64,000 bases of DNA from F22 sp963678855. Lineage in GTDB: Bacteria > Bacteroidota > Bacteroidia > Bacteroidales > Bacteroidaceae. The notes beneath the pieces are model-generated. The model made no database searches. It saw only the letters and a program-made list of their open reading frames with translations, and was not told the DNA's origin. Made by a program: the position numbers and the translations under genes. Below are positions 26,116-35,997 of this stretch, one piece after another (position 1 is the stretch's first letter; each line of letters opens with the position of its first letter). The stretch is taken from positions 1,426,001 to 1,490,000 of the forward strand of contig OY787448.1 of the NCBI GenBank assembly GCA_963678855.1, in the 5' to 3' direction.

Positions 26116-27336
26116 CTATAAATTAATTTTCGATAAAATTCTATCTGTTGCTCCCGCTTGGCCTTTGACATACTTGTCTGAACATTCGCCAGTGAGCTTT
26201 AAATATTCTGGTTCGTTAATAAAGCGATCCATCAATGTATCAAATTCTTCGGCTGAAGAAATTGAAAAGCCTGCTTTGGCATCAATCAACGCTCCCGCCT
26301 CGATAAACTTGCTATGCTTTGGTCCAAAGATAACAGGCACACCATACACGGCTGCTTCCAAAGTGTTGTGCAGTCCTGCTCCAAATGCTCCACCGATGTA
26401 TGCTACATCGCAATATCTATAAATGGTAGACAACAATCCAAAACAATCGATTATTAGACAGTCGGCTTGCTCTATGTTCTCCATAGTTGCCTTAGAGTGC
26501 AAAACATAAGGACGCTTCAGCTTGTTGACTATCTCCACGATATGAGCATCGTCTATCACGTGAGGGGCGATAATCAGTTTCATCTCCAGATGGCGATTGA
26601 AGTAATCTATAAAGATATCTTCATCTGGTGCCCATGAACTACCGGCACACATCGTAAAACTATTGCCTTTAAACTTCTCGACAATCGGTAGTGGTTCGGT
26701 TTGTTCTTTAATCTCCAGCACCCGGTCAAATCGTGTATCTCCTACTACGCTGACATTCTTTATATTAAGCGTACTTAAGAATCGTTTGGAGGCTTCGTTT
26801 TGTACAAAGAGGTAATCAAAGTCTTGGAGGACATTGCGGTAAGTGCCTCCATACCACTTGAAGAATATCTGATCCCTTCGAAAAATGGAGGAGATACTGT
26901 AAACAGGTATATGCCGCTTTTTCAACTCATCTAGATAATTCTTCCAAAACTCATATTTGATAAAGAAGGCCATCTTAGGGTTGGTCAGGTCAAGGAATCG
27001 ACGCACATTACGAGGTTTATCCATAGGTAAATAGGTCACAACATCGGCTCCTTTATATTGCTTTCTGACTTCATACCCCGAGGGCGAGAAGAAAGTAAGC
27101 AGTATCTTATAACCAGGATATTGTGCACGTATCTTCTCTATAAGCGGACGCCCTTGCTCAAACTCTCCCAACGAAGCAGCATGAAACCACAAGTATCGGG
27201 CTTTAGGGTCTATCTGTTGTTTCAGTTTTTCAAACACCACAAAATGCCCCTTCGACATCTTACGCGGCTTTCTACTAAACGGAAAAAGCAGCTGTAAGAC
27301 GGAGGTATATAGGGTAATAAAAAAGTTATATATCAT
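26116..27336 (-). CDS. waaA: 3-deoxy-D-manno-octulosonic acid (Kdo) transferase
   Basis: The 406-residue GT-B glycosyltransferase has an N-terminal membrane-anchor region, WFHAASLGEFEQGRPLIE (about 51-68), where family members keep the catalytic Glu, and the donor-site region with GGAFGAGLHNTLEAAVYGVPVIFGP. It transfers Kdo to lipid A precursor. The ATG at 27336 is preferred over a TTG three codons earlier. It follows gltX by 43 bp on the same strand. Confidence 0.93.
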   Translation of the reverse strand: MIYNFFITLYTSVLQLLFPFSRKPRKMSKGHFVVFEKLKQQIDPKARYLWFHAASLGEFEQGRPLIEKIRAQYPGYKILLTFFSPSGYEVRKQYKGADVVTYLPMDKPRNVRRFLDLTNPKMAFFIKYEFWKNYLDELKKRHIPVYSISSIFRRDQIFFKWYGGTYRNVLQDFDYLFVQNEASKRFLSTLNIKNVSVVGDTRFDRVLEIKEQTEPLPIVEKFKGNSFTMCAGSSWAPDEDIFIDYFNRHLEMKLIIAPHVIDDAHIVEIVNKLKRPYVLHSKATMENIEQADCLIIDCFGLLSTIYRYCDVAYIGGAFGAGLHNTLEAAVYGVPVIFGPKHSKFIEAGALIDAKAGFSISSAEEFDTLMDRFINEPEYLKLTGECSDKYVKGQAGATDRILSKINL

Positions 27337-27379
27337 AGGGGACAATGATTATATCCTTGCGGAATAAAACTTGGTGTAG

Positions 27380-28909
27380 TTAGGCCTCCTTGCGTGGAAG
27401 CACGTCGATAGCTTGACGCATACGACGAAGAGTCTCCTCTTTTCCTAGGAAAGCTGAGATATCAAACATATGTGGTCCTTTACCTTCACCAACAAGTGAC
27501 AAACGCCAAGCATTCATAATATTACCTAGGTGATATTCCTTGGCTTCAATCCATGCTTTTACTTCTGTCTCTTGATTCTCTGGTGAAAAGTCAGCCATAT
27601 TTTCTAGCAATTCAGCAAGTTCTGCCATAAGAGCTGGAGAGTCTGCTTTCCAACGCTTCTTAGCAGTCTTCTTATCGTACTCTGTAGGAGCTACAAAGAA
27701 AAAACGACATGCTGGAACTAATTCCTTAATAAAGTTGGCACGAGATTTCATCAAGCCAATCACAGTAAGCGCTTGTTCAGTAGTTACCTCAACTCCTTCT
27801 TCTGCCATTAGTTCGATAAATGTAGGCGCAATCAGCGCATCATCCATATGCAGAATATATTCGTGGTTGAACCAACGCCCCTTTTCGTAGTCAAACTTAG
27901 CACCCGACTTATTGCATCTGTCTAGGTCGAACAATTCGATAAGGCGAGCCATAGACATCAACTCTTCGTCTGTACCTGGGTTCCAACCTAGTAGAGCTAG
28001 GAAGTTGACCACAGCCTCTGGAAGGTAACCTGATTCACGGTATCCCGAAGAGATATCACCAGTCTTAGGGTCTGTCCATTGCAATGGGAATACTGGGAAA
28101 CCTAGACGATCACCATCACGCTTACTCAATTTACCATTACCTTCTGGCTTCAACAATAGTGGTAGGTGTGCAAATGCTGGAGCAATATCTGCCCAACCAA
28201 ATGCTTCATACAACAGCACGTGTAGCGGAGCAGATGGCAACCACTCTTCACCACGAATCACGTGGCTAATCTTCATCAAGTGATCATCTACAATATTAGC
28301 CAAGTGATATGTAGGTAGTTGGTCTGCCGACTTATATAGTACTTTATCGTCTAGAATAGATGAGTTAATCACCACTTCACCACGAATCAAGTCGTTGACC
28401 TTCACGTCACGACCTGGCTCGATTAGGAAACGCACAACATACTTGTTGCCATCAGCGATAAGTTGGTCCACCTCTTCCTTAGACAAAGTCAAAGAATTGC
28501 GCATCATGCCACGCGTTTGAGCATCGTATTGGAAGTTTTTGATTTCCTCACGCTTAGCAGCGAGTTCTTCAGGTGTATCAAACGCAATATATGCCTTTCC
28601 AGCTTCTAACAGTTGGTCTACATATTTCTTATAGATTTCGCGACGCTCCGATTGACGGTATGGGCCGTATTCACCACCCATGTGTACACCTTCATCGAAT
28701 TCTACGCCCAACCATTGAAAAGCCTCAACGATATAGTCCTCTGCACCAGGCACAAATCGGTTACTATCTGTATCTTCAATACGAAGAATCATCTTACCCC
28801 CATGCTTACGAGCAAATAGGTAATTGTACAAGGCAGTACGAACACCGCCGATATGTAATGGCCCCGTTGGGCTAGGTGCAAAGCGCACACGAACTTGCTG
28901 TTCTGTCAT
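27380..28909 (-). CDS. gltX: Glutamyl-tRNA synthetase
   Basis: The 509-residue class I synthetase has RFAPSPTGPLHIGGVRTALYNYLFAR (HIGH motif) at the N-terminus and GKLSKRDGD (KMSKS equivalent) near residue 255. It charges tRNA-Glu. The length is normal and no frameshift is seen. A TACTTTTG promoter box lies about 42 bp before the ATG. Confidence 0.97.
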   Translation of the reverse strand: MTEQQVRVRFAPSPTGPLHIGGVRTALYNYLFARKHGGKMILRIEDTDSNRFVPGAEDYIVEAFQWLGVEFDEGVHMGGEYGPYRQSERREIYKKYVDQLLEAGKAYIAFDTPEELAAKREEIKNFQYDAQTRGMMRNSLTLSKEEVDQLIADGNKYVVRFLIEPGRDVKVNDLIRGEVVINSSILDDKVLYKSADQLPTYHLANIVDDHLMKISHVIRGEEWLPSAPLHVLLYEAFGWADIAPAFAHLPLLLKPEGNGKLSKRDGDRLGFPVFPLQWTDPKTGDISSGYRESGYLPEAVVNFLALLGWNPGTDEELMSMARLIELFDLDRCNKSGAKFDYEKGRWFNHEYILHMDDALIAPTFIELMAEEGVEVTTEQALTVIGLMKSRANFIKELVPACRFFFVAPTEYDKKTAKKRWKADSPALMAELAELLENMADFSPENQETEVKAWIEAKEYHLGNIMNAWRLSLVGEGKGPHMFDISAFLGKEETLRRMRQAIDVLPRKEA

Positions 28910-28950
28910 AATCTTACTATTATCGAAAAATTATTATCTTCTTTTGTGTG

Positions 28951-28958
28951 CAAAAGTA
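28951..28958 (-). promoter_or_regulatory. -7 box for gltX
   Basis: TACTTTTG on the minus strand, 41 bp before the ATG at 28909. Confidence 0.45.
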
Positions 28959-28987
28959 CAAAGTTTTTCGTACTTTTCGACACTAAA

Positions 28988-31093
28988 ATGAATGATATGT
29001 TACAAAATACCCCTAAGAAAAGCTCAAAATTCACAAGAGACCACCTTTTTAAAGTCGTGTACTTTGTGATTCTAGCTGTTGCTATTATCTACTCGCTACC
29101 TAGAGAGGACCAGTTTGTTTTCCAATTTGCACAAAATAAGCCTTGGAGATACGAACTATTAACAGCACCTTTTGACTTTCCTGTATATAGAGACACACTG
29201 GACATTGAACAAGACAAAGATAGTGTCCTTCAGCAATACCTACCCTATTATTCTCAAAACAGAGGGATACTGGGAAAACAGTTAGCCGACCTTCGTAACA
29301 ACAACTTAAATGGCACGCCAACTAAATTGCCAAAGAAATATCTTAAATATGTAGAAGACCAACTAAAACACATCTACGAGACAGGACTTATCAGTAACAC
29401 AGCAAGAGACAGCCTATCTCAATCTAAGAAGAGCCATATCCGCTTGGTCAATAAACGTGTAGCGGTAGTCACGGATATCAACAAACTATACACCCGAAAA
29501 ACAGCATACAAATATCTGATGTCGGCCGACACCACTAAATTCAAGTTGCCATTGCTTGTTAAAGCAGATCTTTCGCGTTATCTAGTTCCCAACCTTGGAT
29601 ATGAGTTTATCAGAAATGAGACCGCATTGTCTGATGCCATTAGTCGAATAGAGACTATACAAGGTACAATTCAGCAAGGTGAAAGAATTATTGACCGCGG
29701 GGAACTAATCACTGCGCATCTATATCACGTTCTCAACTCATTCAAACAAGAATCGCTGCAACGCATGGGATCGCGCCGAGAAGAAAACCTGATTCTAATT
29801 GGGCAAATCTTATATGTGTGCTTGTTGCTCTTGATTTTCATGTGGTACCTCGAACTCTTTAGAGGTACATTTTATGAGAAAAAGAAGAACCTATCCATGC
29901 TGTTTGCCCTGATTCTAATATACACAGTTGGGACATCATTATTGGTGCGTCACCCTATCTTTAGCATATATATCATTCCTTTCTGTATCGCCCCCGTGGT
30001 GATTCGGATTTTTGTAGATGCCCGCACAGCATTTATGACACATATGGTGATTATTCTACTATGTGCGATTCCACTTAAGTTTCCATACGAGTTTATCGTG
30101 CAGCAGTTTATAGCTGGACTGGTCGCCATCTATAGTTTGAAAGAATTTAGCAACCGCACCCATCTACTCAGAACAACACTATTTGTCGTGCTGACTTATA
30201 TTGTGGTGTATCTATGTTTGGAACTTGTAGCAGGTACCCCACTAGATGACATCACTTATTCTAGACTCATGTTGTACGTGATTAATGGTATTCTCCTACT
30301 ATTCACCTATCCTGTTATGATTCTAATTGAGCGTTTTTTCGGATTTATCTCCAGCGTAACACTTGTAGAACTATCCAACAACAACCTACCGTTACTTAAG
30401 AGACTATCGCAAGAAGCACCTGGCACTTTTCAGCACAGTATACAAGTGTCTAATCTAGCTTCAGAAGCAGCTCTTCAAATTGGTGCAGATAGTCAGTTGA
30501 TTCGTACAGGCGCCATGTATCATGATATTGGTAAGATGCTAGATCCGACTTACTTTACGGAAAACCAATCAGGCTTTAACCCGCACACGTTATTGGATTA
30601 CAAGCAAAGTGCACAAACTGTGATTCGTCATATCACTGAAGGAATGAAGATGGCCGATAAGTACAATCTACCTGATGCGGTGAAACAATTTATCACCACT
30701 CATCACGGAGCAGGTAAAGCCAAATACTTTTATATTTCTTGGAAAAACGAACACCCAGACGAACCAGTAGATGAAAGCATCTTTACCTACCCTGGTCCTA
30801 ACCCACAAACTAAAGAGCAAGGTATCCTAATGATGGCCGATTCTATAGAAGCAGCCTCACGCAGTTTACCTGAGTATACAGAAGAAAACATCTCTGAAGT
30901 GGTGGATAGAATAATCGACACCCAAATCAAAGAAGGGTTTATGGATGAATGCCCACTGACTCTGCATGAAATCACGATTATTCGAGATGTCTTTAAAGAG
31001 AAACTTAAGATCATGCATCATACTCGCGTAAGTTATCCTACACTCAACAAAGAGGATTCTAGCCCATCAACGGATGCATCTACTCAAAAATAA
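28988..31093 (+). CDS. PgpH-like 7TM HD-domain c-di-AMP phosphodiesterase
   Basis: The 701-residue product has a first membrane helix (about 23-38), a long extracytoplasmic 7TMR-HD domain (about 40-265), a block of about seven helices (about 270-450) and a cytoplasmic HD domain with FQHSIQVSNLASEAA, the metal motif MYHDIGKM (about 509-516) and THHGAGKAKY. The architecture matches PgpH, which cleaves c-di-AMP. It would counter the CdaA encoded at 7933. The start at 28988 (MNDMLQNTPKK) is chosen because upstream codons lie in the divergent gltX promoter region. Confidence 0.9.
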   Translation: MNDMLQNTPKKSSKFTRDHLFKVVYFVILAVAIIYSLPREDQFVFQFAQNKPWRYELLTAPFDFPVYRDTLDIEQDKDSVLQQYLPYYSQNRGILGKQLADLRNNNLNGTPTKLPKKYLKYVEDQLKHIYETGLISNTARDSLSQSKKSHIRLVNKRVAVVTDINKLYTRKTAYKYLMSADTTKFKLPLLVKADLSRYLVPNLGYEFIRNETALSDAISRIETIQGTIQQGERIIDRGELITAHLYHVLNSFKQESLQRMGSRREENLILIGQILYVCLLLLIFMWYLELFRGTFYEKKKNLSMLFALILIYTVGTSLLVRHPIFSIYIIPFCIAPVVIRIFVDARTAFMTHMVIILLCAIPLKFPYEFIVQQFIAGLVAIYSLKEFSNRTHLLRTTLFVVLTYIVVYLCLELVAGTPLDDITYSRLMLYVINGILLLFTYPVMILIERFFGFISSVTLVELSNNNLPLLKRLSQEAPGTFQHSIQVSNLASEAALQIGADSQLIRTGAMYHDIGKMLDPTYFTENQSGFNPHTLLDYKQSAQTVIRHITEGMKMADKYNLPDAVKQFITTHHGAGKAKYFYISWKNEHPDEPVDESIFTYPGPNPQTKEQGILMMADSIEAASRSLPEYTEENISEVVDRIIDTQIKEGFMDECPLTLHEITIIRDVFKEKLKIMHHTRVSYPTLNKEDSSPSTDASTQK

Positions 31094-31118
31094 CTTCTCT
31101 TGGTATAGCAAAAAAATA

Positions 31119-31148
31119 AAGGACAGCCTAATCACTTGGGCTGTCCTT
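31119..31148. terminator. Terminator between convergent genes (bidirectional)
   Basis: AAGGACAGCC and GGCTGTCCTT arms with a 10-nt loop. On the minus strand it is followed by a run of T, which suits the small exported-protein gene; it also lies just after the PgpH-like stop. Confidence 0.65.
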
Positions 31149-31205
31149 ATCAATCAACTAAAAATAGATGATCTGTGGATTATATTACGTTCTTATAGAG
31201 ATTAA

Positions 31206-31559
31206 CTATTCAATAGTAAATACCGCAAACGTTGCTTCAAATTGACGACCGTTTGCGTCAATAACTAAGATGTATGTACCTGGTTGTAAATCATCCAAAT
31301 CAACTACGACTTGACCGTAGTTGCTTGATGATAATACTGGAGTGATACCACTCTCAGTGTATATTCTCACATCAACTGTGCTTTGAGCTGCTTCCACATA
31401 CAGGTCACCCAATGTTATGTATGCATCAGGATAAACAACTGGACTTCGTGAAGGTTGCTCTACTAGAGTTAATTCATCAAGGAAGTCGCCATCATTATCT
31501 GCATAAACACCAAGCGAACATAACAACAGCATCGTAATCAAAAGTATTCTGTTCATCAT
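31206..31559 (-). CDS. Small exported protein, DUF3244-like
   Basis: The 117-residue product has a signal peptide (about 1-20, ending VYA), an acidic linker, and one beta-sandwich-like domain (about 45-117) with VDVRIYTESG and LQPGTYILVIDANGRQFEATF. This pattern resembles DUF3244 and the C-terminal sorting folds of Bacteroidota, though it is too short for a cargo protein. Function is unknown. It is divergent from the TPR-HTH membrane regulator, with TTGACA repeats between them. Confidence 0.7.
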   Translation of the reverse strand: MMNRILLITMLLLCSLGVYADNDGDFLDELTLVEQPSRSPVVYPDAYITLGDLYVEAAQSTVDVRIYTESGITPVLSSSNYGQVVVDLDDLQPGTYILVIDANGRQFEATFAVFTIE

Positions 31560-31598
31560 AATAAATAAATAAGTTGTTAGTAAATCAATACGCAATGA

Positions 31599-31606
31599 CA
31601 AAAGTA
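31599..31606 (-). promoter_or_regulatory. -7 box for the small exported protein
   Basis: TACTTTTG on the minus strand, 39 bp before the ATG. Confidence 0.5.
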
Positions 31607-31638
31607 GAAAAATCACCTATACACACCTAAAAAAGGAC

Positions 31639-31685
31639 TTGACAAAAACTTGACACTTTTAATTGACAAAAACAACCAACTGACA
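31639..31685. repeat. TTGACA direct repeats in the divergent intergenic region
   Basis: TTGACA at 31639, 31650 and 31663 and CTGACA at 31680; two copies continue as TTGACAAAAA. They lie just upstream of the minus-strand promoter at 31599 and could be regulator sites. Confidence 0.5.
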
Positions 31686-31830
31686 ATCAGCACATTTCAA
31701 CAGCCCCTTTTTCAGTAATATAATCTTAATCTTTCAACCAATCTCACTCTACAGGAATTAAAACAAACACAAAAGGGAACACATATGCAAAAAAAGCCCT
31801 TTAATTTCTTAGAAATAAAAAACTATTCCG

Positions 31831-31838
31831 TATTTTTG
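31831..31838 (+). promoter_or_regulatory. -7 box for the TPR-HTH regulator gene
   Basis: TATTTTTG, 19 bp before the ATG at 31858. Confidence 0.5.
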
Positions 31839-31857
31839 AACATCTAAAATTCTACAT

Positions 31858-33540
31858 ATGCGCAAATCTCACTTACCCAATATTCTAATATTGATTATTC
31901 TTTTCATAGGGTTCTTCCTTCAAGGATGTTCAACCAGCCATGATACTAAATATTCTGCCAAATATTTAGACTCTCTTGTTAATGTTAATCCTAAAAAAGT
32001 ATACTTCATTTTAAAACAACAAAGAGATTTTACTCATTCAAAAGAGGAGGCAAATCGTTATGCCCTATATAGTCTTCTTGCAAAAGACAAGCTGTACGTA
32101 AAACACAAGAGCGATAGCTTACCAAGCGCTCTTGTTGACTACTATAAAAAACAAAGCAACAAAAAGATGGTAGGCTTGTCATATTACATGTTGGCCGCTA
32201 CATATGCCGACTTAGGAGATGTTCCAGAAGCCATTCAAACCTATCTAAAAGCTCTTACTAGCCTAAAAGGCCAATCGCCTTTAGTGTACTCAGCCCTAAT
32301 AAACAATCGTCTTGGATACGAATTTTTTAAACTAAGTATGCTTGAGCAAGCTCGTAATCACTATTTCAAAGGGTTTGACCTTTTCAGTCAGCTAGCAGAC
32401 TCTAGCAGAATGGAAAACTTGTGTAAGTTAATAGGATCGTCATACAGTGTTCAAAACAAAGACAGCATGACGTTCTGGTATAAAAAGGGTTATTCCTTAG
32501 CTAAAGCAATGAATGCAAAAAATGCGATTAATGCAAACTTGTCGGGAATTGCGACCAGCTTTATTGCAAAATATCAAAGAGATAGTGCACTTTATTATCT
32601 CAACAAAGTTGACACAACAAATCTCAGACGTTCCTTAATAGATGCACATTATTTACACAAAGGGGAGTATTTCTATACAGCCTTACACAGCAGCCCTGAG
32701 GCGACTACTGAACTAGATTCTGCACGTTATTACTTCTCTAAAATACTTCACTGCAAAAACCTAGACACTAGATCTCGTGCAGCATACTATTTGAGTATAC
32801 TAAATGAAATGAATGGGGACTATAAAACTGCATTTGAACTAATGAGAAAACGCGTAGCACACAACGATTCGCTACACAATAAAAAAGTTTTTGAAGCAGC
32901 TCATAAAATAAAAGCAACTTATAATTACAAGCTTGCTCAAAAAGCAAAAGAGCAAGCCGAAGCAAAAGCACTCGCATATAGAAATTATTTGGTTTTTACA
33001 GTCTTACTTGTTATAGCATTACTGGCCAGTACATTTCTTGCTATAAAGTGGAGACAACAACGCACAGAAACCAAGACATATAAAGATTTTGCATTAGGAA
33101 ATCTACTAGAGGGAGTACGTAAGAACTTTAAATTACTGGAGCGTAACAATTCAGATAGAACAAGAACACTTCAAGAAGAAGGGCTCAGTGATTTTATCTA
33201 CAACAACAGCGAACTAACCCAGAGTTACAAGCTACTTCAAGAAATGCTTGAAGTAGAAGATAGAACAATCAAAGATTCAGAGTGGAGAAATATTGTTCAA
33301 GCTGTAGACAACACTCTGCCTAAGTTCAGAAAACATCTAGACTTGTTGGCTCTAAAACGCTCTCCTAGCCAGCAAAAATACTGCTACTTAACCAAACTAG
33401 GTTTTAAACAAAATGAAATCGCACAACTGATACCTATGTCAGAATCAGGTGTCTCTCAACTTAAACGACGACTAGTAGGTAAAATCGATTCTGACGAGGT
33501 AACAATTAAAAACCTAACAGAGACGATACAAAACTTATAG
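31858..33540 (+). CDS. Membrane-anchored TPR protein with C-terminal helix-turn-helix
   Basis: The 560-residue product has an N-terminal signal/anchor with lipobox-like LQGC (Cys24), a TPR-type helical array (about 90-340), one membrane helix (about 376-398), a coiled stretch and a C-terminal helix-turn-helix (about 511-540, LGFKQNEIAQLIPMSESGVSQLKRRL). This layout is a one-protein transmembrane regulator: periplasmic TPR sensing and cytoplasmic DNA binding. Likely targets are itself and the divergent exported-protein gene, which is inference. The stop codon abuts that of priA on the other strand. Confidence 0.8.
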   Translation: MRKSHLPNILILIILFIGFFLQGCSTSHDTKYSAKYLDSLVNVNPKKVYFILKQQRDFTHSKEEANRYALYSLLAKDKLYVKHKSDSLPSALVDYYKKQSNKKMVGLSYYMLAATYADLGDVPEAIQTYLKALTSLKGQSPLVYSALINNRLGYEFFKLSMLEQARNHYFKGFDLFSQLADSSRMENLCKLIGSSYSVQNKDSMTFWYKKGYSLAKAMNAKNAINANLSGIATSFIAKYQRDSALYYLNKVDTTNLRRSLIDAHYLHKGEYFYTALHSSPEATTELDSARYYFSKILHCKNLDTRSRAAYYLSILNEMNGDYKTAFELMRKRVAHNDSLHNKKVFEAAHKIKATYNYKLAQKAKEQAEAKALAYRNYLVFTVLLVIALLASTFLAIKWRQQRTETKTYKDFALGNLLEGVRKNFKLLERNNSDRTRTLQEEGLSDFIYNNSELTQSYKLLQEMLEVEDRTIKDSEWRNIVQAVDNTLPKFRKHLDLLALKRSPSQQKYCYLTKLGFKQNEIAQLIPMSESGVSQLKRRLVGKIDSDEVTIKNLTETIQNL

Positions 33541-35991
33541 TTAGTAAGGGTCTACATCGAAATAGATGCGTGCTCCCTTGCCAAACTCCTGTTGAGCTGC
33601 ATGAATCTTGATATTCTCCAAGTTCTGATGTATCCACTGCAGATTATCATCTAAAGAACACTTAAGCATAATACGCTGTATATACATATTCTGCACACGA
33701 CCCACTGGAGGTGCTTGTGGCCCCAAGACACGGTGGTCAAAAATATGTCTACAATATTGCCCCATGCTACGAGCCAAGATATCGAGCTGACGAGCATCTC
33801 TATGTTTCATGATCACATGAATCAATCTAGAGAATGGTGGATATCTAAACAAACGACGGTCTTCAATTTCATCGTTATACATACCTACATAATCATGAGC
33901 CTGTACATGCTGGTAAATTGGTTCTTCTGGCGTATTGGTTTGTATCAGCACTACCCCTTGTTCTCCCTTGCGGCCAGCTCTACCCGACACTTGTGCCATC
34001 AATTGAAAGGCGCGTTCAGAAGCACGAAAATCAGGATAGCCAAGCATAGTATCTGCTTGAACAATACCGACAACATGCACATGGTCAAAGTGTAGTCCTT
34101 TGGATAACATCTGCGTGCCAATAAGCACATCTACTTTACCCTCATCAAACTCAGATATGATTTTTTCGTAAGAATGTCTATTGCGTGTGGTATCTAGGTC
34201 CATACGAGCCGTACGAACAGCCGGTAAAGCCTCCTTCAATATTTCTTCTACACGTTCAGTACCATGTCCTTGGGGCATAATTTCAGGATTCTCGCACTGA
34301 GGGCACACCTTAGGACGCGGCATGCTATATCCACAGTAATGACACGTCAACCTATCGGAAAACTTATGATAGGTCATGGTCACATCACAGTTAACGCAAC
34401 GAGGTACCCAGCTACAGGCTCTACATTCTACTTGCGGAGAAAACCCTCTTCGGTTCTTAAAGAGAATAGCCTGTTTGTTATTGCTGATTGCCGCTTGCAT
34501 TTCTTCCAATAAATCAGGTGCAAAAAAGCCTGTCATAATCTTCTTGCGACGCAACTCTTTCGTGTCAACCAGCTGAACTTCTGGCATTTGTACATCTTGA
34601 AAGCGGGTGGTCAAAGAGACTAAACCATACTTCCCTCGTTGTGCATTGTAATAACTTTCTATAGCTGGCGTAGCTGTACCCAAAAGCACTTTGGCTTGCA
34701 TATGGTAGGCCATCATAATCGCAACATTGCGGGCATGATAACGTGGCGCAGGGTCTACCTGCTTATAGCTGCTCTCATGCTCTTCATCTATGATGATCAG
34801 TCCTAGCTCTTGAAAAGGAAGAAGTACAGCAGAACGCACACCCAAGACTACAGGATAAGGGTTGTCACTCATCTGACGCTGCCAAAAAGCGGCACGCATC
34901 TGGTCGGTAAACTTAGAGTGATACACCCCCAAGTGCTCTCCAAAGACACTTTGCAGACGTTGGGTTATTTGAGTAGTCAAAGCAATTTCTGGGAGAAGAT
35001 ATAGGACTTGCTGACCTCTATCAAGAGCTTCTTGAATCAAGTGGATAAAGATTTCGGTCTTACCACTGGATGTTACCCCATGGAGTAGAACTACTTTTTT
35101 GTCTTCCCACTGATGTTGGATAGATTCATACGCATCGCGTTGAGGCTCAGACAGAGGCTTTAAAGGAGTTGACTCGACCTCATGCATCATTGGCTGTACT
35201 TCGACTTCGTATTGTTCCAGTATCCCTCTGTCAATAACAGCTTTTAGAATAGTTGAAGATACATCTGCACGCTTCAACAACTCAGCCTTTTGCACAGTAT
35301 GCTGCTTAAAGTCTTCTACATTTTCCAAGAATTTCATCATCAATTTGACTTGCTTAGTAGCACGAGTCATTGATGATAAGATAATATTTAAAGTTTGCTC
35401 ATCTCGAAACTGTGGAGCTAAACGTAACCATACTTCTTGCTTAGGGCGATAACCGCGCTGGATATTCTCTTGCATCACCAACACGCCTTTATCTATCAGG
35501 CGCTTCACCAGAGGCAAAGGATTTTTCTTACCCAAAACTTTAGAAAGACGTGACAGCTTGCAGTCGACCATGTCTGCAACATAATCGACAACACGCTGTT
35601 CTCTTTCATTAAGTTTGACTCCCGACTCCATGTTCTCATTAATGCAAACCATAGACTCGTTCTCCAATTTTAGTCCAGCTGGCAAAGCGGCTTTATAGAC
35701 ATCACCAAGTGCACACATATAGTATTCACTAATCCATTGCCACAACTTCAACTGATTAGCTGTAACAATAGGTGCCTCATCTAAAACAGACAACACCTCT
35801 TTGACTTCATAGTCTTGTGGTGCTTCATGATGGACATGAAGCACTATACCCGTGTAGTATTTACGGGTACCAAATGGCACAACAACGCGGCCACCTATGA
35901 TGGGAGCACTCCCCCCATCAGCAGGCCACTCATAAGTAAAGCGCTGCGATAGGGGGAGTGGTAAAATAACGTCTATATATGTCGGAGTCAT
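33541..35991 (-). CDS. priA: Primosomal replication protein N' (PriA helicase)
   Basis: The 816-residue helicase restarts stalled forks. It has an N-terminal 3'-DNA-binding domain, a helicase core with GVTSSGKTEIF (Walker A, about 305-315) and IIIDEEHESSYKQ, and a zinc-binding insertion with four Cys pairs (CRAC, CVNC, CHYC, CPQC) followed by QMLSKGLHFDHV. All expected motifs are present. It starts 6 bp after the barrel-protein stop, so the two are probably co-transcribed. Confidence 0.96.
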   Translation of the reverse strand: MTPTYIDVILPLPLSQRFTYEWPADGGSAPIIGGRVVVPFGTRKYYTGIVLHVHHEAPQDYEVKEVLSVLDEAPIVTANQLKLWQWISEYYMCALGDVYKAALPAGLKLENESMVCINENMESGVKLNEREQRVVDYVADMVDCKLSRLSKVLGKKNPLPLVKRLIDKGVLVMQENIQRGYRPKQEVWLRLAPQFRDEQTLNIILSSMTRATKQVKLMMKFLENVEDFKQHTVQKAELLKRADVSSTILKAVIDRGILEQYEVEVQPMMHEVESTPLKPLSEPQRDAYESIQHQWEDKKVVLLHGVTSSGKTEIFIHLIQEALDRGQQVLYLLPEIALTTQITQRLQSVFGEHLGVYHSKFTDQMRAAFWQRQMSDNPYPVVLGVRSAVLLPFQELGLIIIDEEHESSYKQVDPAPRYHARNVAIMMAYHMQAKVLLGTATPAIESYYNAQRGKYGLVSLTTRFQDVQMPEVQLVDTKELRRKKIMTGFFAPDLLEEMQAAISNNKQAILFKNRRGFSPQVECRACSWVPRCVNCDVTMTYHKFSDRLTCHYCGYSMPRPKVCPQCENPEIMPQGHGTERVEEILKEALPAVRTARMDLDTTRNRHSYEKIISEFDEGKVDVLIGTQMLSKGLHFDHVHVVGIVQADTMLGYPDFRASERAFQLMAQVSGRAGRKGEQGVVLIQTNTPEEPIYQHVQAHDYVGMYNDEIEDRRLFRYPPFSRLIHVIMKHRDARQLDILARSMGQYCRHIFDHRVLGPQAPPVGRVQNMYIQRIMLKCSLDDNLQWIHQNLENIKIHAAQQEFGKGARIYFDVDPY

Positions 35992-35997
35992 ATAATA

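Noticed and set aside
26055..26171. Longer start of the DUF4249-linked TonB receptor
   Set aside because: The extension overlaps waaA and its terminator and would bury the signal peptide.
31639..31668. TTGACA words as sigma-70 type -35 promoter elements
   Set aside because: Primary promoters in this window use TTTG/TAnnTTTG, and no TATAAT-like partner at 17 bp was seen, so they are treated as possible regulator sites.
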